Below are positions 55,520-64,000 of a stretch of DNA of 64,000 nucleotides, piece by piece. This DNA comes from Brachybacterium massiliense. GTDB taxonomy: Bacteria > Actinomycetota > Actinomycetes > Actinomycetales > Dermabacteraceae. The notes beneath the pieces are model-generated. The model saw only the letters and a program-made list of their open reading frames with translations, was not told the origin of the DNA and searched no databases. The position numbers and the translations under genes were made by a program. Location: positions 620,001 to 684,000 of the forward strand of contig NZ_FXXB01000008.1 of NCBI RefSeq assembly GCF_900184245.1, read 5' to 3'. Position 1 is the first letter of the stretch. Every line of letters starts with the position of its first letter.

Positions 55520-58500
55520 GTGTCACAGCAGACACAGGACTCCGATTCTGCGGAGTTCGGTCCCAATCAGTGGCTCGTGGACGCGCTCCGCGAGCAGTGG
55601 CAGGAGGATCCCTCGAGCGTCGACCCCAGCTGGGCGGAGTACTTCGCCGACAGCGCGGTGAACGCCGGTTCCTCCCGTCCGTCCGGGGACAACTCGACAT
55701 CCTCGGAGGCGTCGACGACGACGCCTGCGAAGGCTCCCGAGCCCGCGCCGGAGCAGAACGCTCCCCGCGCGGAAGCGGATCCCCCGCCGGCGAAGGCCTC
55801 GAAGGCCCCCGCGGCCTCTTCCCAGCCCGCGAAGGAAGCCCCTGCCGTGAACGACGACACCGCGAAGCCGGCCCCGAAGGCGCCAGCCGTCTCCACCACG
55901 TCGGACCGCCCCGCGAAGGTCCCCACCACGACCGCTCAGATCCCCGCCGTGGAGCTGCGGGAGCCCGAGCAGGTCAAGCTGCGCGGACCGGCCGCCGCCG
56001 TGGTGCGGAACATGGACGAGTCGCTCGCCGTGCCGACGGCGACATCGGTGCGCGACGTCCCGGTGAAGCTGCTGTTCGACAACCGCATCGTCATCAACAA
56101 CCACCTCAAGCGCCACCGCGGCGGCAAGGTGTCCTTCACTCACCTCATCGGCTGGGCGATGATCGAGGCGATCACCGAGATCACCGACATGAACAACGGC
56201 TTCGACGTCGATGAGAAGGGCAAGCCGCTCCTGCTCAAGCGCGAGGACATCAACTTCGGCCTCGCGATCGACATGCCGCGCCCCGACGGGTCCCGCGGCC
56301 TGGTGGTCCCGAATATCAAGGGCGCTCAGCGCTTCGACTTCCGCGGCTTCTGGCAGGCCTACGAGGAGGTCGTGAAGAAGGCCCGCGCGGGCAAGCTCAC
56401 GATGGACGACTTCTCGCACACCACCGTGTCCCTGACAAACCCCGGCGGCATCGGCACCGTCCACTCGATCCCCCGGCTCATGCAGGGCCAGGGCGTGATC
56501 GTGGGCGTCGGCGCGATGGACTACCCGGCGCAGTTCCAGGGCGCGAGCTCCGCGACCCTTGCCGATCTGGCGATCTCGAAGGTCATGACCCTGACCTCGA
56601 CCTACGACCACCGCATCATCCAGGGCGCCGCCTCGGGCGAGTTCCTCAAGCGGATGGCGGACAAGCTGCTGGGCAAGGACGGCTTCTACGACCGTGTCTT
56701 CGCCGCGCTGCGGCTGCCCTACCAGCCGGTTCGCTGGGTTCCGGACAACCCGTTCAAGCACACCGAGTCCGAGCGCCTGGCGCGGGTGATGGACATGATC
56801 CATGCCTACCGCGTGCGCGGCCACCTGATGGCAGACACCGATCCGCTGCAGTACAAGGTGCGCACCCATCCGGATCTCGATGTCGAGACCTACGGCCTGA
56901 CCCTGTGGGACCTCGACCGCACCTTCCCCACGCGCGGGCTGGGCGGCACGGAGACGGCGACCCTGCGCGATATCCTCGGCGTGCTGCGCGACGCCTACTG
57001 CCGCTCCATCGGCGTGGAGTACATGCACATCTCCGACCCGGAGGAGCGTGCCTGGATCCAGCAGAAGATGGAGACGCCCCGCCGTCCCTTCGACAAGGCG
57101 GAGCTGACCCACATCATGGATCGGCTCAACGCCGCGGAGGCGTTCGAGACCTTCCTGCAGACCAAGTTCGTGGGCCAGAAGCGCTTCTCCCTCGAGGGCG
57201 GCGAGGCCGTGATCCCGATGCTCGACGCGGTGCTGCACGGTGCGGCGCACGACGGGCTCGACGAGGTCGCGATCGGCATGTCCCACCGCGGTCGTCTGAA
57301 CGTGCTCTCGAACCTCGCCGGGAAGAGCTACGGCCAGATCTTCCAGGAGTTCGAGGGCAACTACGGCCAGAAGCTCGGCTCCGGAGACGTCAAGTACCAC
57401 CTGGGCACCGAGGGCACCTACACCTCGCGCGATGGCAAGACCACCAAGGTCTACCTCGCCGCGAACCCCTCGCACCTGGAGGCCGTGAACCCGGTCCTCG
57501 AGGGCATCGTGCGCGCCAAGCAGGACCGCCTCGAGCGTCCTGAGGAGTTCCCGGTGCTGCCGGTGCTCGTGCACGGCGATGCCGCCTTCGCCGGCCAGGG
57601 CGTGGTCACCGAGACCCTGAACCTCTCGGAGCTGCGCGGCTACCGCACCGGCGGCACGATCCACGTGATCATCAACAACCAGATCGGCTTCACCACGCTG
57701 CCGGACTCCTCGCGCTCGTCGTTCTACTCGACCGACGTCGCCAAGTCCACGCAGCTGCCGATCTTCCACGTCAACGGCGATGACCCCGAGGCCTGCGTGC
57801 GGGTCGCCGAGATCGCCTTCGAGTTCCGTCAGAAGTTCCACCGCGATGTCGTCATCGACATGGTCTGCTACCGCCGCCGTGGTCACAACGAGGGCGATGA
57901 CCCCTCGATGACCCAGCCGGAGATGTACAAGCTGATCGGTGAGAAGCCCTCGACGCGCAAGCTGTACACCGAGGCGCTGATCGAGCGCGGCGACCTCACC
58001 GAGGAGGAGACCGAGGGCCTGGTGCGCAACTTCCAGGCGCACCTGGACGAGGCCTTCGCCTCGACCCGTTCAAAGGGCGCGGACTCCTCGGAGTCCTCGG
58101 ACTCCTCCGCCGACGTGCAGGGCCTGGACCTGCCCGATGCGCAGCAGGGCTCCCCCTCCCCGGCCGCGGCCGAGACCGCCGTGGACGCCTCGATGCTCGA
58201 GCTGATCGGGAAGGCACACAGCGACGTCCCCGACTCCTTCACCGTGCACCCGAAGCTGATGACCGTGCTGCAGCGCCGAACCCAGATGGCGACCGAGGGC
58301 AAGATCGACTGGGCCTTCGGCGAGCTGCTGGGCTTCGGCTCCCTGCTGCTGCAGGGACACCGCGTGCGCCTGGCCGGGCAGGACTCGCGCCGCGGCACCT
58401 TCGTGCAGCGCCACAGCGTCCTGATCGACCACGAGAACGGAGACACCTGGACCCCGCTGTCCCATCTCTCCGATGACCAGGCGCGGTTCAACGTCTACGA

Positions 58501-59320
58501 CTCCTCGCTCTCGGAGTTCGCGGCGCTCGGCTTCGAGTACGGCTACTCGGTCGAGAGCCCGCAGTCGCTCGTGCTGTGGGAGGCGCAGTTCGGCGACTTC
58601 GTCAACGGCGCACAGACCATCATCGACGAGTTCGTCTCCGCCTCCGAGCAGAAGTGGGGCCAGAACTCGAGCGTGGTGATGCTCCTGCCCCACGGCTACG
58701 AGGGTCAGGGCCCGGACCACTCCTCCGCCCGCATCGAGCGCTTCCTGCAGCTGTGCGCGGAGGAGAACATGCGCGTGGCGGCCCCGTCGACCCCGGCGAG
58801 CTACTTCCACCTGCTGCGTAAGCAGGCGCTCACCGAGCCGAAGAAGCCGCTGATCGTCTTCACCCCGAAGTCGATGTTGCGCAACAAGGCCGCGGTGAGC
58901 GCGGTGGAGGACTTCACCTCGGGCACCTTCGAGCCGGTCCTGCCGGATATCACGGTGAACCCCTCCGAGGTGCGCCGCGTGCTGATCGCCTCCGGCAAGG
59001 TCTACTGGGACCTGGTCGCTCGTCGGAAGGCCACCGAGGCCACCGACACCGCGATCGTGCGGGTCGAGCAGCTCTACCCGCTGCCCACCGAGCAGCTGCT
59101 GGAGGCGCTGGACGCCTACCGCGATGCGAAGCTGGTGTGGGTCCAGGAGGAGCCGCAGAACCAGGGTGCCTGGAGCTTCATGGCGCTGAACTTCGCCGCC
59201 GAGGTGGGGCGCACCCTGCAGGTGGTCGCCCGTCCGGCCTCCGCCTCCCCGGCGACCGGCTCGAACTCGACGCACAAGGTCGAGCAGGAGAACCTGCTCG
59301 ACCGGGCCTTCGAGGCCTGA
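55520..59320 (+). CDS. kgd: Multifunctional 2-oxoglutarate metabolism enzyme (Kgd/OdhA)
   Basis: A 1266-residue TCA-cycle enzyme. An N-terminal E1-type motif (NQWLVDALREQW) is followed by an Ala/Pro/Lys-rich linker, an E2o-like acyltransferase core (about 160-400, ending TYDHRIIQGAASG) without a lipoyl domain, and a full E1o region with ThDP binding (HGDAAFAGQGVV). Such proteins act as 2-oxoglutarate dehydrogenase E1/E2 with external E2p lipoyl domains, or as decarboxylase. The start is GTG 55520. A TTCG-loop terminator follows. Confidence 0.95.
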   Translation: MSQQTQDSDSAEFGPNQWLVDALREQWQEDPSSVDPSWAEYFADSAVNAGSSRPSGDNSTSSEASTTTPAKAPEPAPEQNAPRAEADPPPAKASKAPAASSQPAKEAPAVNDDTAKPAPKAPAVSTTSDRPAKVPTTTAQIPAVELREPEQVKLRGPAAAVVRNMDESLAVPTATSVRDVPVKLLFDNRIVINNHLKRHRGGKVSFTHLIGWAMIEAITEITDMNNGFDVDEKGKPLLLKREDINFGLAIDMPRPDGSRGLVVPNIKGAQRFDFRGFWQAYEEVVKKARAGKLTMDDFSHTTVSLTNPGGIGTVHSIPRLMQGQGVIVGVGAMDYPAQFQGASSATLADLAISKVMTLTSTYDHRIIQGAASGEFLKRMADKLLGKDGFYDRVFAALRLPYQPVRWVPDNPFKHTESERLARVMDMIHAYRVRGHLMADTDPLQYKVRTHPDLDVETYGLTLWDLDRTFPTRGLGGTETATLRDILGVLRDAYCRSIGVEYMHISDPEERAWIQQKMETPRRPFDKAELTHIMDRLNAAEAFETFLQTKFVGQKRFSLEGGEAVIPMLDAVLHGAAHDGLDEVAIGMSHRGRLNVLSNLAGKSYGQIFQEFEGNYGQKLGSGDVKYHLGTEGTYTSRDGKTTKVYLAANPSHLEAVNPVLEGIVRAKQDRLERPEEFPVLPVLVHGDAAFAGQGVVTETLNLSELRGYRTGGTIHVIINNQIGFTTLPDSSRSSFYSTDVAKSTQLPIFHVNGDDPEACVRVAEIAFEFRQKFHRDVVIDMVCYRRRGHNEGDDPSMTQPEMYKLIGEKPSTRKLYTEALIERGDLTEEETEGLVRNFQAHLDEAFASTRSKGADSSESSDSSADVQGLDLPDAQQGSPSPAAAETAVDASMLELIGKAHSDVPDSFTVHPKLMTVLQRRTQMATEGKIDWAFGELLGFGSLLLQGHRVRLAGQDSRRGTFVQRHSVLIDHENGDTWTPLSHLSDDQARFNVYDSSLSEFAALGFEYGYSVESPQSLVLWEAQFGDFVNGAQTIIDEFVSASEQKWGQNSSVVMLLPHGYEGQGPDHSSARIERFLQLCAEENMRVAAPSTPASYFHLLRKQALTEPKKPLIVFTPKSMLRNKAAVSAVEDFTSGTFEPVLPDITVNPSEVRRVLIASGKVYWDLVARRKATEATDTAIVRVEQLYPLPTEQLLEALDAYRDAKLVWVQEEPQNQGAWSFMALNFAAEVGRTLQVVARPASASPATGSNSTHKVEQENLLDRAFEA

Positions 59321-59327
59321 TCCCGCT

Positions 59328-59357
59328 CGCGGGCCACGGGTTCGCCCGTGGCCCGCG
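59328..59357 (+). terminator. Terminator after kgd
   Basis: A perfect 13-bp GC stem closed by a TTCG tetraloop, 8 nt after the kgd stop. UUCG loops are exceptionally stable in RNA. Confidence 0.85.
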
Positions 59358-59399
59358 TCGCCGTTAGTGTTGAGGTTCTCGTCCCCACAGGAGGTCCCG

Positions 59400-60044
59400 G
59401 TGCCCGCCGTGCCCATGACGCCCGCCTCGGATCCGGCATCCCGGATCCGGATCATCGCGCTCGGAGACGAGCTCCTCGCCGGAGTGGGTGACGCCCGCGC
59501 TCTGGGATGGCTCGGCCGCGCGGTGGCCAGCGAACAGGGGGCGGAGAGCCGTATCGACGTGTTCACCGCGGCGCTGCCCGGTGAGACCTCGGCGGATCTG
59601 GCCGAGCGCTGGGACGTGGATGTGCAGCGCCGCTACTCCGCGCAGGGGCAGGCCGATGCCACGATCGACCACCGGGTGGTCGTGGCGATGGGCCGCGGCG
59701 ACGTGGATGCCGGCATCTCCCTGGCCCGCTCGCGCCTGAACCTCGCGAAGATCCTCGACGGGCTCGAGCGTCTGCGCATCCCCGCCTTCGTGGTGGGCCC
59801 GCCGCCCAGCGCCGACGCCGGCACCACCAGCGCCGTGCGGGACCTCTCGGCCGCGTTCGAGGACGTCTGCTCCCGTCGTCGGATCCCCTACGTCGACACC
59901 GTCGGCGGGCTGGCGGGGCACGACCAGTGGGAGAGCGACATCGCCCGCTCCCCCGGTGATCATCCGGGGCAGACCGGCTACGGGCTGATGGCCTGGCTGG
60001 TGCTCCACGCAGGCTTCGGCTCCTGGCTCGGCACCTCCTCCTGA
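59400..60044 (+). CDS. SGNH/GDSL-hydrolase-like protein with altered catalytic serine
   Basis: A 214-residue protein with an SGNH-hydrolase layout: block I ALGDELLAGVG, later AMGRGDVDAG in place of block III, and the C-terminal GDHPGQTGYGLMAW. The residue that should be the catalytic serine (GDS) is glutamate here (E24), so classical esterase chemistry is unlikely unless another residue serves. The start is GTG 59400 with AGGAGG five bases upstream; TAGTGT near 59365 is a possible -10. No neighbour suggests a substrate. Confidence 0.75.
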   Translation: MPAVPMTPASDPASRIRIIALGDELLAGVGDARALGWLGRAVASEQGAESRIDVFTAALPGETSADLAERWDVDVQRRYSAQGQADATIDHRVVVAMGRGDVDAGISLARSRLNLAKILDGLERLRIPAFVVGPPPSADAGTTSAVRDLSAAFEDVCSRRRIPYVDTVGGLAGHDQWESDIARSPGDHPGQTGYGLMAWLVLHAGFGSWLGTSS

Positions 60045-60176
60045 CACCGTTCGCAGGTGCTGCGAGGCACGAGTGACCTCCGCCTCAGCCCTGCCGATGA
60101 CCTGGCCCTGCGTGCTCAGGCGCCGGTGCCGATATGGCATACTCGTTGGGTTACCGGCCGAAGGAAGGAGAGCGTG

Positions 60177-60251
60177 ATGAGCAAGCGAGGACGCAAGCGC
60201 AAGGCTCGCCGCAAGAACAGCGCGAATCGCGGCAAGCGCCCCAACAGCTGA
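60177..60251 (+). CDS. 50S ribosomal protein bL37 (24 residues)
   Basis: A 24-residue, extremely basic protein, MSKRGRKRKARRKNSANRGK followed by RPNS. It matches the bL37 pattern known from mycobacterial ribosome structures (KRGRK at the start, GKRPN at the end). The start is ATG 60177 with AAGGAAGGAG six bases upstream. A long perfect hairpin terminator follows. It is easily missed because of size. Assignment is by motif, from memory of bL37. Confidence 0.82.
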   Translation: MSKRGRKRKARRKNSANRGKRPNS

Positions 60252-60270
60252 CCGCGATATCGCCGCGAGC

Positions 60271-60316
60271 GACATGATGAAGGGCCCCTCCTGCGGGAGG
60301 GGCCCTTCATCATGTC
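60271..60316. terminator. Long bidirectional terminator between bL37 and rsrA
   Basis: Perfect 21-bp arms with a 4-nt TGCG loop, 19 nt after the bL37 stop and 15 nt before the rsrA stop, so it serves both convergent genes. Confidence 0.88.
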
Positions 60317-60331
60317 CGGGGCCGGCGCGCT

Positions 60332-60679
60332 TCAGGGCGCGGGATAGCTGCGGCGGGTGGTGGTCGAGGTGGTGGTCACCTGGACGGTCCCGTCGCCCGT
60401 CTCGGTACGCGTGACCGAGACGGTGCGGCACTGCACGGCGATGCGCTCGCGCAGCTCCGAGGGGGCGCGGTCCGCGCAGCTGCGGCGCACGAGCTCCTTC
60501 ATCAGGCGCAGCTGCTCCCATTCCTCATGGCACTCGGGGCAGTCCGCGGTGTGCCGGCGCATCCGCTCGACGAGCTCGCGGGGCAGCTCGCCGTCGAGCG
60601 CCTCCTCGAAGCCGTAGCGCAGGTCGCGGCCGCGACGAGGAGCGGTCTCCTGTCGTGCTGCGGGGTCGTCGTGGTTCAT
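60332..60679 (-). CDS. rsrA: RsrA/RshA-like zinc anti-sigma factor
   Basis: A 115-residue ZAS-family protein. The HxxxCxxC motif is HTADCPEC (H43, C47, C50), with extra cysteines at 68 and 84. In classical RsrA an N-terminal cysteine near residue 11 forms the redox disulfide; here no cysteine precedes 47 ([13 protein letters not shown] occupies that position). A Thr-rich tail ends the protein. The ATG overlaps the sigH stop by 4 bp, the normal sigma/anti-sigma arrangement. Confidence 0.88.
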   Translation of the reverse strand: MNHDDPAARQETAPRRGRDLRYGFEEALDGELPRELVERMRRHTADCPECHEEWEQLRLMKELVRRSCADRAPSELRERIAVQCRTVSVTRTETGDGTVQVTTTSTTTRRSYPAP

Positions 60680-61383
60680 CGTTCCTCCTCCCGTTCCTTC
60701 GTTGCTGTGGCCGCGCCGTCCGGGCTCCCGGTGACTGCGTCAGGGTGCTCGCGCAGGAAGCCGCTGCGGTAGGCGTAGTCGGAGAGCTTCTCGCGCAGCT
60801 GGCGGCGCCCGCGGTGGAGCCGGGACATGACCGTGCCGATGGGCGTGTCCATGATCTCGGCGATCTCCTTGTAGGCGAAGCCCTCGACGTCTGCGAGGTA
60901 GACCGCGATGCGGTAGTCCTCGCGCAGCTCCCCGAGCGCCTCCTTCACCGCGGAGTCCGGCAGGGTGTCGAGCACCTCGGTCTCGGCGGAGCGCAGGCCG
61001 CTGCTGGTGTGCCCGGCCACCTCGGCCAGCTGCCAGTCCTCGACCGTGTCAGTCCAGGCCTCCTTGGGCCGGCGCTGCTTCTTGCGGTAGAGCGAGATGT
61101 AGCTGTTGGTCATGATCCGGTACAGCCACGCGCGCATGTTCGTGCCGGGCGTGAACCGGTCCCGGGCGCGGAACGCCTTGACGAAGGTGTCCTGGACGAG
61201 ATCCTCGGCGTCGTGCGGATTGCGGGTCATGCGCAGCGCGCCGCCGTAGAGCGAGTCCAGGTGCGAGAGCGCCTCCGACTCGAAGTCGAAGTCGGCGGCG
61301 TCATCCGGCACGGTGGCGAGCGCTGCGCTCTCACCGTCCGGGGAGCCCTCGTCGGGACTCGGCATGGGATCTGTCCGGTTCAT
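60676..61383 (-). CDS. sigH: ECF sigma factor SigH/SigR
   Basis: A 235-residue sigma factor of the oxidative/thiol stress type. Region 2 ([46 protein letters not shown]) and region 4 ([27 protein letters not shown]) are very close to mycobacterial SigH. ATG 61383 has GGAGGG close before it; ATG 61443 in the same frame has GGAAGGGA and would give a 20-residue longer form like sigma-R-prime. A SigR-type promoter (61517-61543) suggests autoregulation. Confidence 0.93.
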   Translation of the reverse strand: MNRTDPMPSPDEGSPDGESAALATVPDDAADFDFESEALSHLDSLYGGALRMTRNPHDAEDLVQDTFVKAFRARDRFTPGTNMRAWLYRIMTNSYISLYRKKQRRPKEAWTDTVEDWQLAEVAGHTSSGLRSAETEVLDTLPDSAVKEALGELREDYRIAVYLADVEGFAYKEIAEIMDTPIGTVMSRLHRGRRQLREKLSDYAYRSGFLREHPDAVTGSPDGAATATKEREEER

Positions 61384-61516
61384 CGCCCTCCAACCTACGC
61401 CACACGGTCGGGTCGGAGCGTGCTCGATCAGCGCTGCGCTCATCCATCGTCCCTTCCCCCGGCCGCGGCCGATGCCGTCCAGACGGGCCGATCCGGTCCC
61501 GTCCACGCTCAGGTGC

Positions 61517-61543
61517 AACGCACGCGGCCCGGAGGATGTTCCC
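61517..61543 (-). promoter_or_regulatory. SigH/SigR-type autoregulatory promoter
   Basis: GGGAAC (61543-61538), 18 nt, GTT (61519-61517) fits the GGAAY-N18/19-GTT consensus of SigR/SigH. It is about 70 nt upstream of the longer start and 130 nt upstream of the shorter one. Confidence 0.6.
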
Positions 61544-61628
61544 TCGGCTGTAGTCTGGACGTCGGTGACCTGGCCGACACGGCGGGGCCACCGGATCTGC
61601 TGACACCCGTCAAGAACGTGAGGACACC

Positions 61629-62195
61629 ATGGCCCTGGTTCGTCGCATCGCACGACCGCTGCTCGCCGCTCCCTTCATCTTCGAGGGCGTGCGCACCGCG
61701 CTCCGCCCCGAGCGGGAGATCGATGTCTACCCGGAGGCCTTCGACGCCGTCGACTCCGCGATCGGCAAGACCTCCGCTCCCGGCTTCCTCGACGTCCGCA
61801 CCGTCGTGCGCGCCACCGGTGTGGTCGCCGCCGGCGCCGGCGTCCTCTACGCCACCAACCGCTGCCCCCGCGCTGCCGCCGCCGCCCTGCTCGTGACCAC
61901 GTCGGTGGGCTGGGCCGGGCGCAAGCGGATCTGGGAGCTGCGCGGCGAGGAGCTGACCCAGGAGGTCCAGTCGATCCTCACCGACGCAGGTCTGATCGGC
62001 GGCGTGCTGCTGGCCGTGGTCGACCACGACGGCAAGCCCTCGCTCGGTTACCGGGCCAACAGCTTCATCGAGCGCAGCCAGAAGAAGGCCGCGGCGAAGC
62101 AACGTCAGCTGGAGAAGAAGGCCGGCGCGCTGGAGAAGAAGGCGAAGGGGGCGGTGCAGACCGCTCAGAAGCAGCTCTCCGTCCAGCAGGGCTGA
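61629..62195 (+). CDS. DoxX-like membrane protein
   Basis: A 188-residue protein. The N-terminus [22 protein letters not shown] and the helices to about residue 145 ([44 protein letters not shown]) fit DoxX. The C-terminal ~40 residues are Lys/Ala/Gln-rich and likely helical. TAGTCT near 61550 may be its -10. The gene is divergent from sigH, and aroA follows after 4 bp, so the two are probably co-transcribed. Confidence 0.83.
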   Translation: MALVRRIARPLLAAPFIFEGVRTALRPEREIDVYPEAFDAVDSAIGKTSAPGFLDVRTVVRATGVVAAGAGVLYATNRCPRAAAAALLVTTSVGWAGRKRIWELRGEELTQEVQSILTDAGLIGGVLLAVVDHDGKPSLGYRANSFIERSQKKAAAKQRQLEKKAGALEKKAKGAVQTAQKQLSVQQG

Positions 62196-62199
62196 GCCG

Positions 62200-63525
62200 A
62201 TGATGTCCGAGGTGCTGTGGAACGCACCCGTCGCCGACCAGCCGGTCGATGCCCTGGTGCGAGTCCCGGGATCGAAGTCTCTGACCGCACGCTGGATGCT
62301 GCTGGCCGCCGCGGCGGACGAGCCCTCCGTGCTGCGCGGTGCCCTGGTCTCCCGGGACACCCGCCTGATGCGGGACGCCCTCGAGCGGCTCGGTGCCGTG
62401 TTCGAGGTGGTGGACGGGTCCATGCACGTCACCCCGCTGCCCCCGCCCGGGGAGCATCCGGCCGAGCCGATCGAGATCCACACGGGTCTGGCCGGCACGG
62501 TGATGCGCTTCGTGCCTATCCTGGCGGCGCTGCATCACGGCGATGTGCGCTTCACCGGCGATGACGCGGCGCTCGCCCGTCCGATGGACGCGGTGGTGCA
62601 GGTGCTCCGCCAGCAGGGCGTCGAGGTCACCGAGCACGGCGAGCCGGGCCGGCTGCCGCTGACGGTGCACGGCACCGGCCGTCTGCGCGGGGGCCGGATC
62701 GAGGTCGATGCGTCCGCCTCGAGCCAGTTCGTCTCCAATGCGCTGCTGGTCGCGGCGCGGGGCGAGCAGGACCTCGAGCTGGTGCACGTGGGCGAGGTGC
62801 TGCCCTCCCTGCCGCACATCGAGATGACCCTCGAGACGCTGCGGCAGGCCGGTGTGGAGGCCTCCCATCAGGTCGATCCGCAGGGGCGGCACAGCTGGAG
62901 CGTCACCCACGGCGCGATCCGTCCGGTGGAGGTCACGATCGAGCCGGATCTGTCCAACGCGGGCCCCTTCCTGGCGGCGGCGCTGGTCACCGGCGGCACG
63001 ATCGCTGTCGACGACTGGCCCGAGACCACCACGCAGCCCGGCGACTCCTATCGCGAGCTGCTGTCCCGGATAGGCGGCGAGGTGTGGCGCGAGGACGACT
63101 CGGTGTGCGTGCGCGGCACCGGGAGGATCCGCGGCATCGAGGCGGACATGTCCGCCGTCGGCGAGCTCGTGCCCACGATGTCGGCGCTGTGCGCGCTCGC
63201 GGAGACCCCCTCCCGCCTGACCGGGGTGGCGCATCTGCGCGGCCACGAGACCGACCGTCTCAAGGCGCTCGCGACCGAGCTGTCCAAGCTCGGCGCCCGC
63301 ACCGTCGAGCTCGAGGACGGCCTCGAGATCCATCCCGGCCCGCTCAGCGGCACCGTGTTCGAGAGCTACGAGGATCACCGGATGGCCACCGCCGGGGCGA
63401 TCATCGGCCTGCGGGTCCCGGATCTGCGGGTGGTGGACATCGGCACCACCCAGAAGACCCTCCCCGACTTCGTGGGGATGTGGCTGTCGATGCTGCACCC
63501 GGAACCGGCGGTGGACGACGCGTGA
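62200..63525 (+). CDS. aroA: 3-phosphoshikimate 1-carboxyvinyltransferase (EPSP synthase)
   Basis: A 441-residue shikimate-pathway enzyme. Motifs include VPGSKSLTARWMLLAAAADE, LAGTVMRFV and DHRMATAGAIIGLRV near the end. The residue pair at LAGTVMR (Gly, no Ala substitution) is the ordinary class I type. The start ATG 62200 (or 62203) follows the DoxX stop by 4 bp. Its stop overlaps rsgA (GTGA). Confidence 0.95.
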   Translation: MMSEVLWNAPVADQPVDALVRVPGSKSLTARWMLLAAAADEPSVLRGALVSRDTRLMRDALERLGAVFEVVDGSMHVTPLPPPGEHPAEPIEIHTGLAGTVMRFVPILAALHHGDVRFTGDDAALARPMDAVVQVLRQQGVEVTEHGEPGRLPLTVHGTGRLRGGRIEVDASASSQFVSNALLVAARGEQDLELVHVGEVLPSLPHIEMTLETLRQAGVEASHQVDPQGRHSWSVTHGAIRPVEVTIEPDLSNAGPFLAAALVTGGTIAVDDWPETTTQPGDSYRELLSRIGGEVWREDDSVCVRGTGRIRGIEADMSAVGELVPTMSALCALAETPSRLTGVAHLRGHETDRLKALATELSKLGARTVELEDGLEIHPGPLSGTVFESYEDHRMATAGAIIGLRVPDLRVVDIGTTQKTLPDFVGMWLSMLHPEPAVDDA

Positions 63526-64000
63526 GGGGCTCGTCACGCGAGTACGACGAGAGCGATGTGCGCGTGCGCCCCAACCGGCGCGGCTCACGTCCTCGCACGA
63601 AAGATCGTCCCAAGCACGAGGACGCCGTCACCGCCCGCGTGGTCTCCGTGGACCGCGGGCGGTGGCGCACCGTCGTGGGCGAGGGGACCGCGCAGCAGCG
63701 CGCCGTCACCGCGATGCGCGCCCGGGAACTGGGCCGCTCCCCCATCGTCCCCGGCGATCTGGTGGGCCTGGTCGGTGACGTCTCGGGCCGCGAGGGATCC
63801 CTCGCGCGGATCGTGCGGATCCAGGAGCGCAGCTCCTTCCTGCGCCGCAGCGCCGACGACGACGACCCCACCGAGCGCCCGCTGGTCGCGAACGTCGACC
63901 TGATGGTGATGGTGACGGCGCTGGCGAACCCCGAGCCGCGCGGCGGCATGATCGACCGCTGCCTGGTCGCCGCCTATGTCGCGGGGATCGACGCCCTGCT
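63522..64000 (+). CDS. rsgA: Ribosome small-subunit-dependent GTPase RsgA (5' part)
   Basis: The first 159 codons of a GTPase that checks late 30S maturation. A basic N-terminal arm (RPNRRGSRPRTKDRPK) precedes the OB fold and the beginning of the GTPase domain (ANVDLMVMVTALANPEPRGGMIDRCL). The start is GTG 63522, overlapping the aroA stop. The gene continues beyond the window. aroA-rsgA downstream of the sigH-rsrA region is a common actinobacterial order. Confidence 0.92.
   Translation, partial: MRGSSREYDESDVRVRPNRRGSRPRTKDRPKHEDAVTARVVSVDRGRWRTVVGEGTAQQRAVTAMRARELGRSPIVPGDLVGLVGDVSGREGSLARIVRIQERSSFLRRSADDDDPTERPLVANVDLMVMVTALANPEPRGGMIDRCLVAAYVAGIDAL

Overview
The window is about 72 percent GC by eye and densely coded, with many ATGA or GTGA stop/start overlaps and frequent GTG starts. 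Gene content and order are those of an actinobacterium: lysA-hom-thrC-thrB-rho ... rpmE-prfA-prmC-tsaC-wecA-atpI-atpBEFHAGDC-DUF2550, nucS, a thioredoxin-fold protein beside glgB-glgE, a Kgd-type 2-oxoglutarate enzyme, a SigH/SigR-RsrA pair and the 24-residue ribosomal protein bL37. The style (short intergenic gaps, glgX-glgE-glgB, MoxR/DUF58/VWA operon) fits a Micrococcales genus such as Brachybacterium; that genus name is an inference from memory, not a search result.

Layout. 1-8 kb: 5' part of mnmA, an APH-fold kinase, a cysteine desulfurase and a six-gene leftward MoxR-DUF58-VWA-VWA-TPR operon. 8-16 kb: rightward glycogen genes glgX, glgE, glgB, then a convergent thioredoxin-fold/TPR protein. 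16-20 kb: a two-gene lipoprotein/membrane-protein unit, nucS, nagA. 20-33 kb: a long leftward run of translation and energy genes from rpmE to DUF2550, including the complete F1Fo ATP synthase. 33-41 kb: an accessory sugar island between rpmE and rho, made of a LacI regulator, a natural Gfo/Idh/MocA-aldo/keto reductase fusion, a complete ISL3-type insertion sequence, and a divergent sugar ABC importer without its ATPase. 41-48 kb: rho, thrB, thrC, hom, lysA. 48-64 kb: otsAB fusion, tRNA-Arg(CCG), tsaD with an M23 peptidase, a two-component system, kgd, an atypical SGNH protein, bL37, rsrA-sigH, a DoxX-like protein, aroA and the start of rsgA.

How the genes work together. GlgE and GlgB build alpha-glucan from maltose-1-phosphate, GlgX debranches it, and OtsAB makes trehalose, the precursor used by the GlgE route. 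The ATP synthase cluster sits behind protein-termination genes (rpmE, prfA, prmC) in the usual actinobacterial order. lysA, hom, thrC and thrB cover aspartate-family amino acid synthesis. The sugar island looks like a self-regulated import/oxidoreduction unit: one perfect 14-bp palindrome sits at the inferred start of leftward transcription towards the fusion gene and lacI.

Most notable. (1) The ISL3 element, with 26-bp inverted repeats and an 8-bp target duplication, lies between that promoter/operator and the fusion-lacI operon, so it probably rewires control of the island. (2) A perfect 31-bp tandem duplication shifts the frame at the start of the atpI-like gene. (3) atpB has no conventional start at its likely N-terminus. 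(4) Four unrelated genes carry a -10-like hexamer exactly 6 nt before the start codon, which suggests leaderless transcripts. (5) The RsrA-like anti-sigma factor lacks the N-terminal cysteine of the classical redox switch. No CRISPR array, prophage or obvious defence system was seen; most of the window is conserved chromosome.
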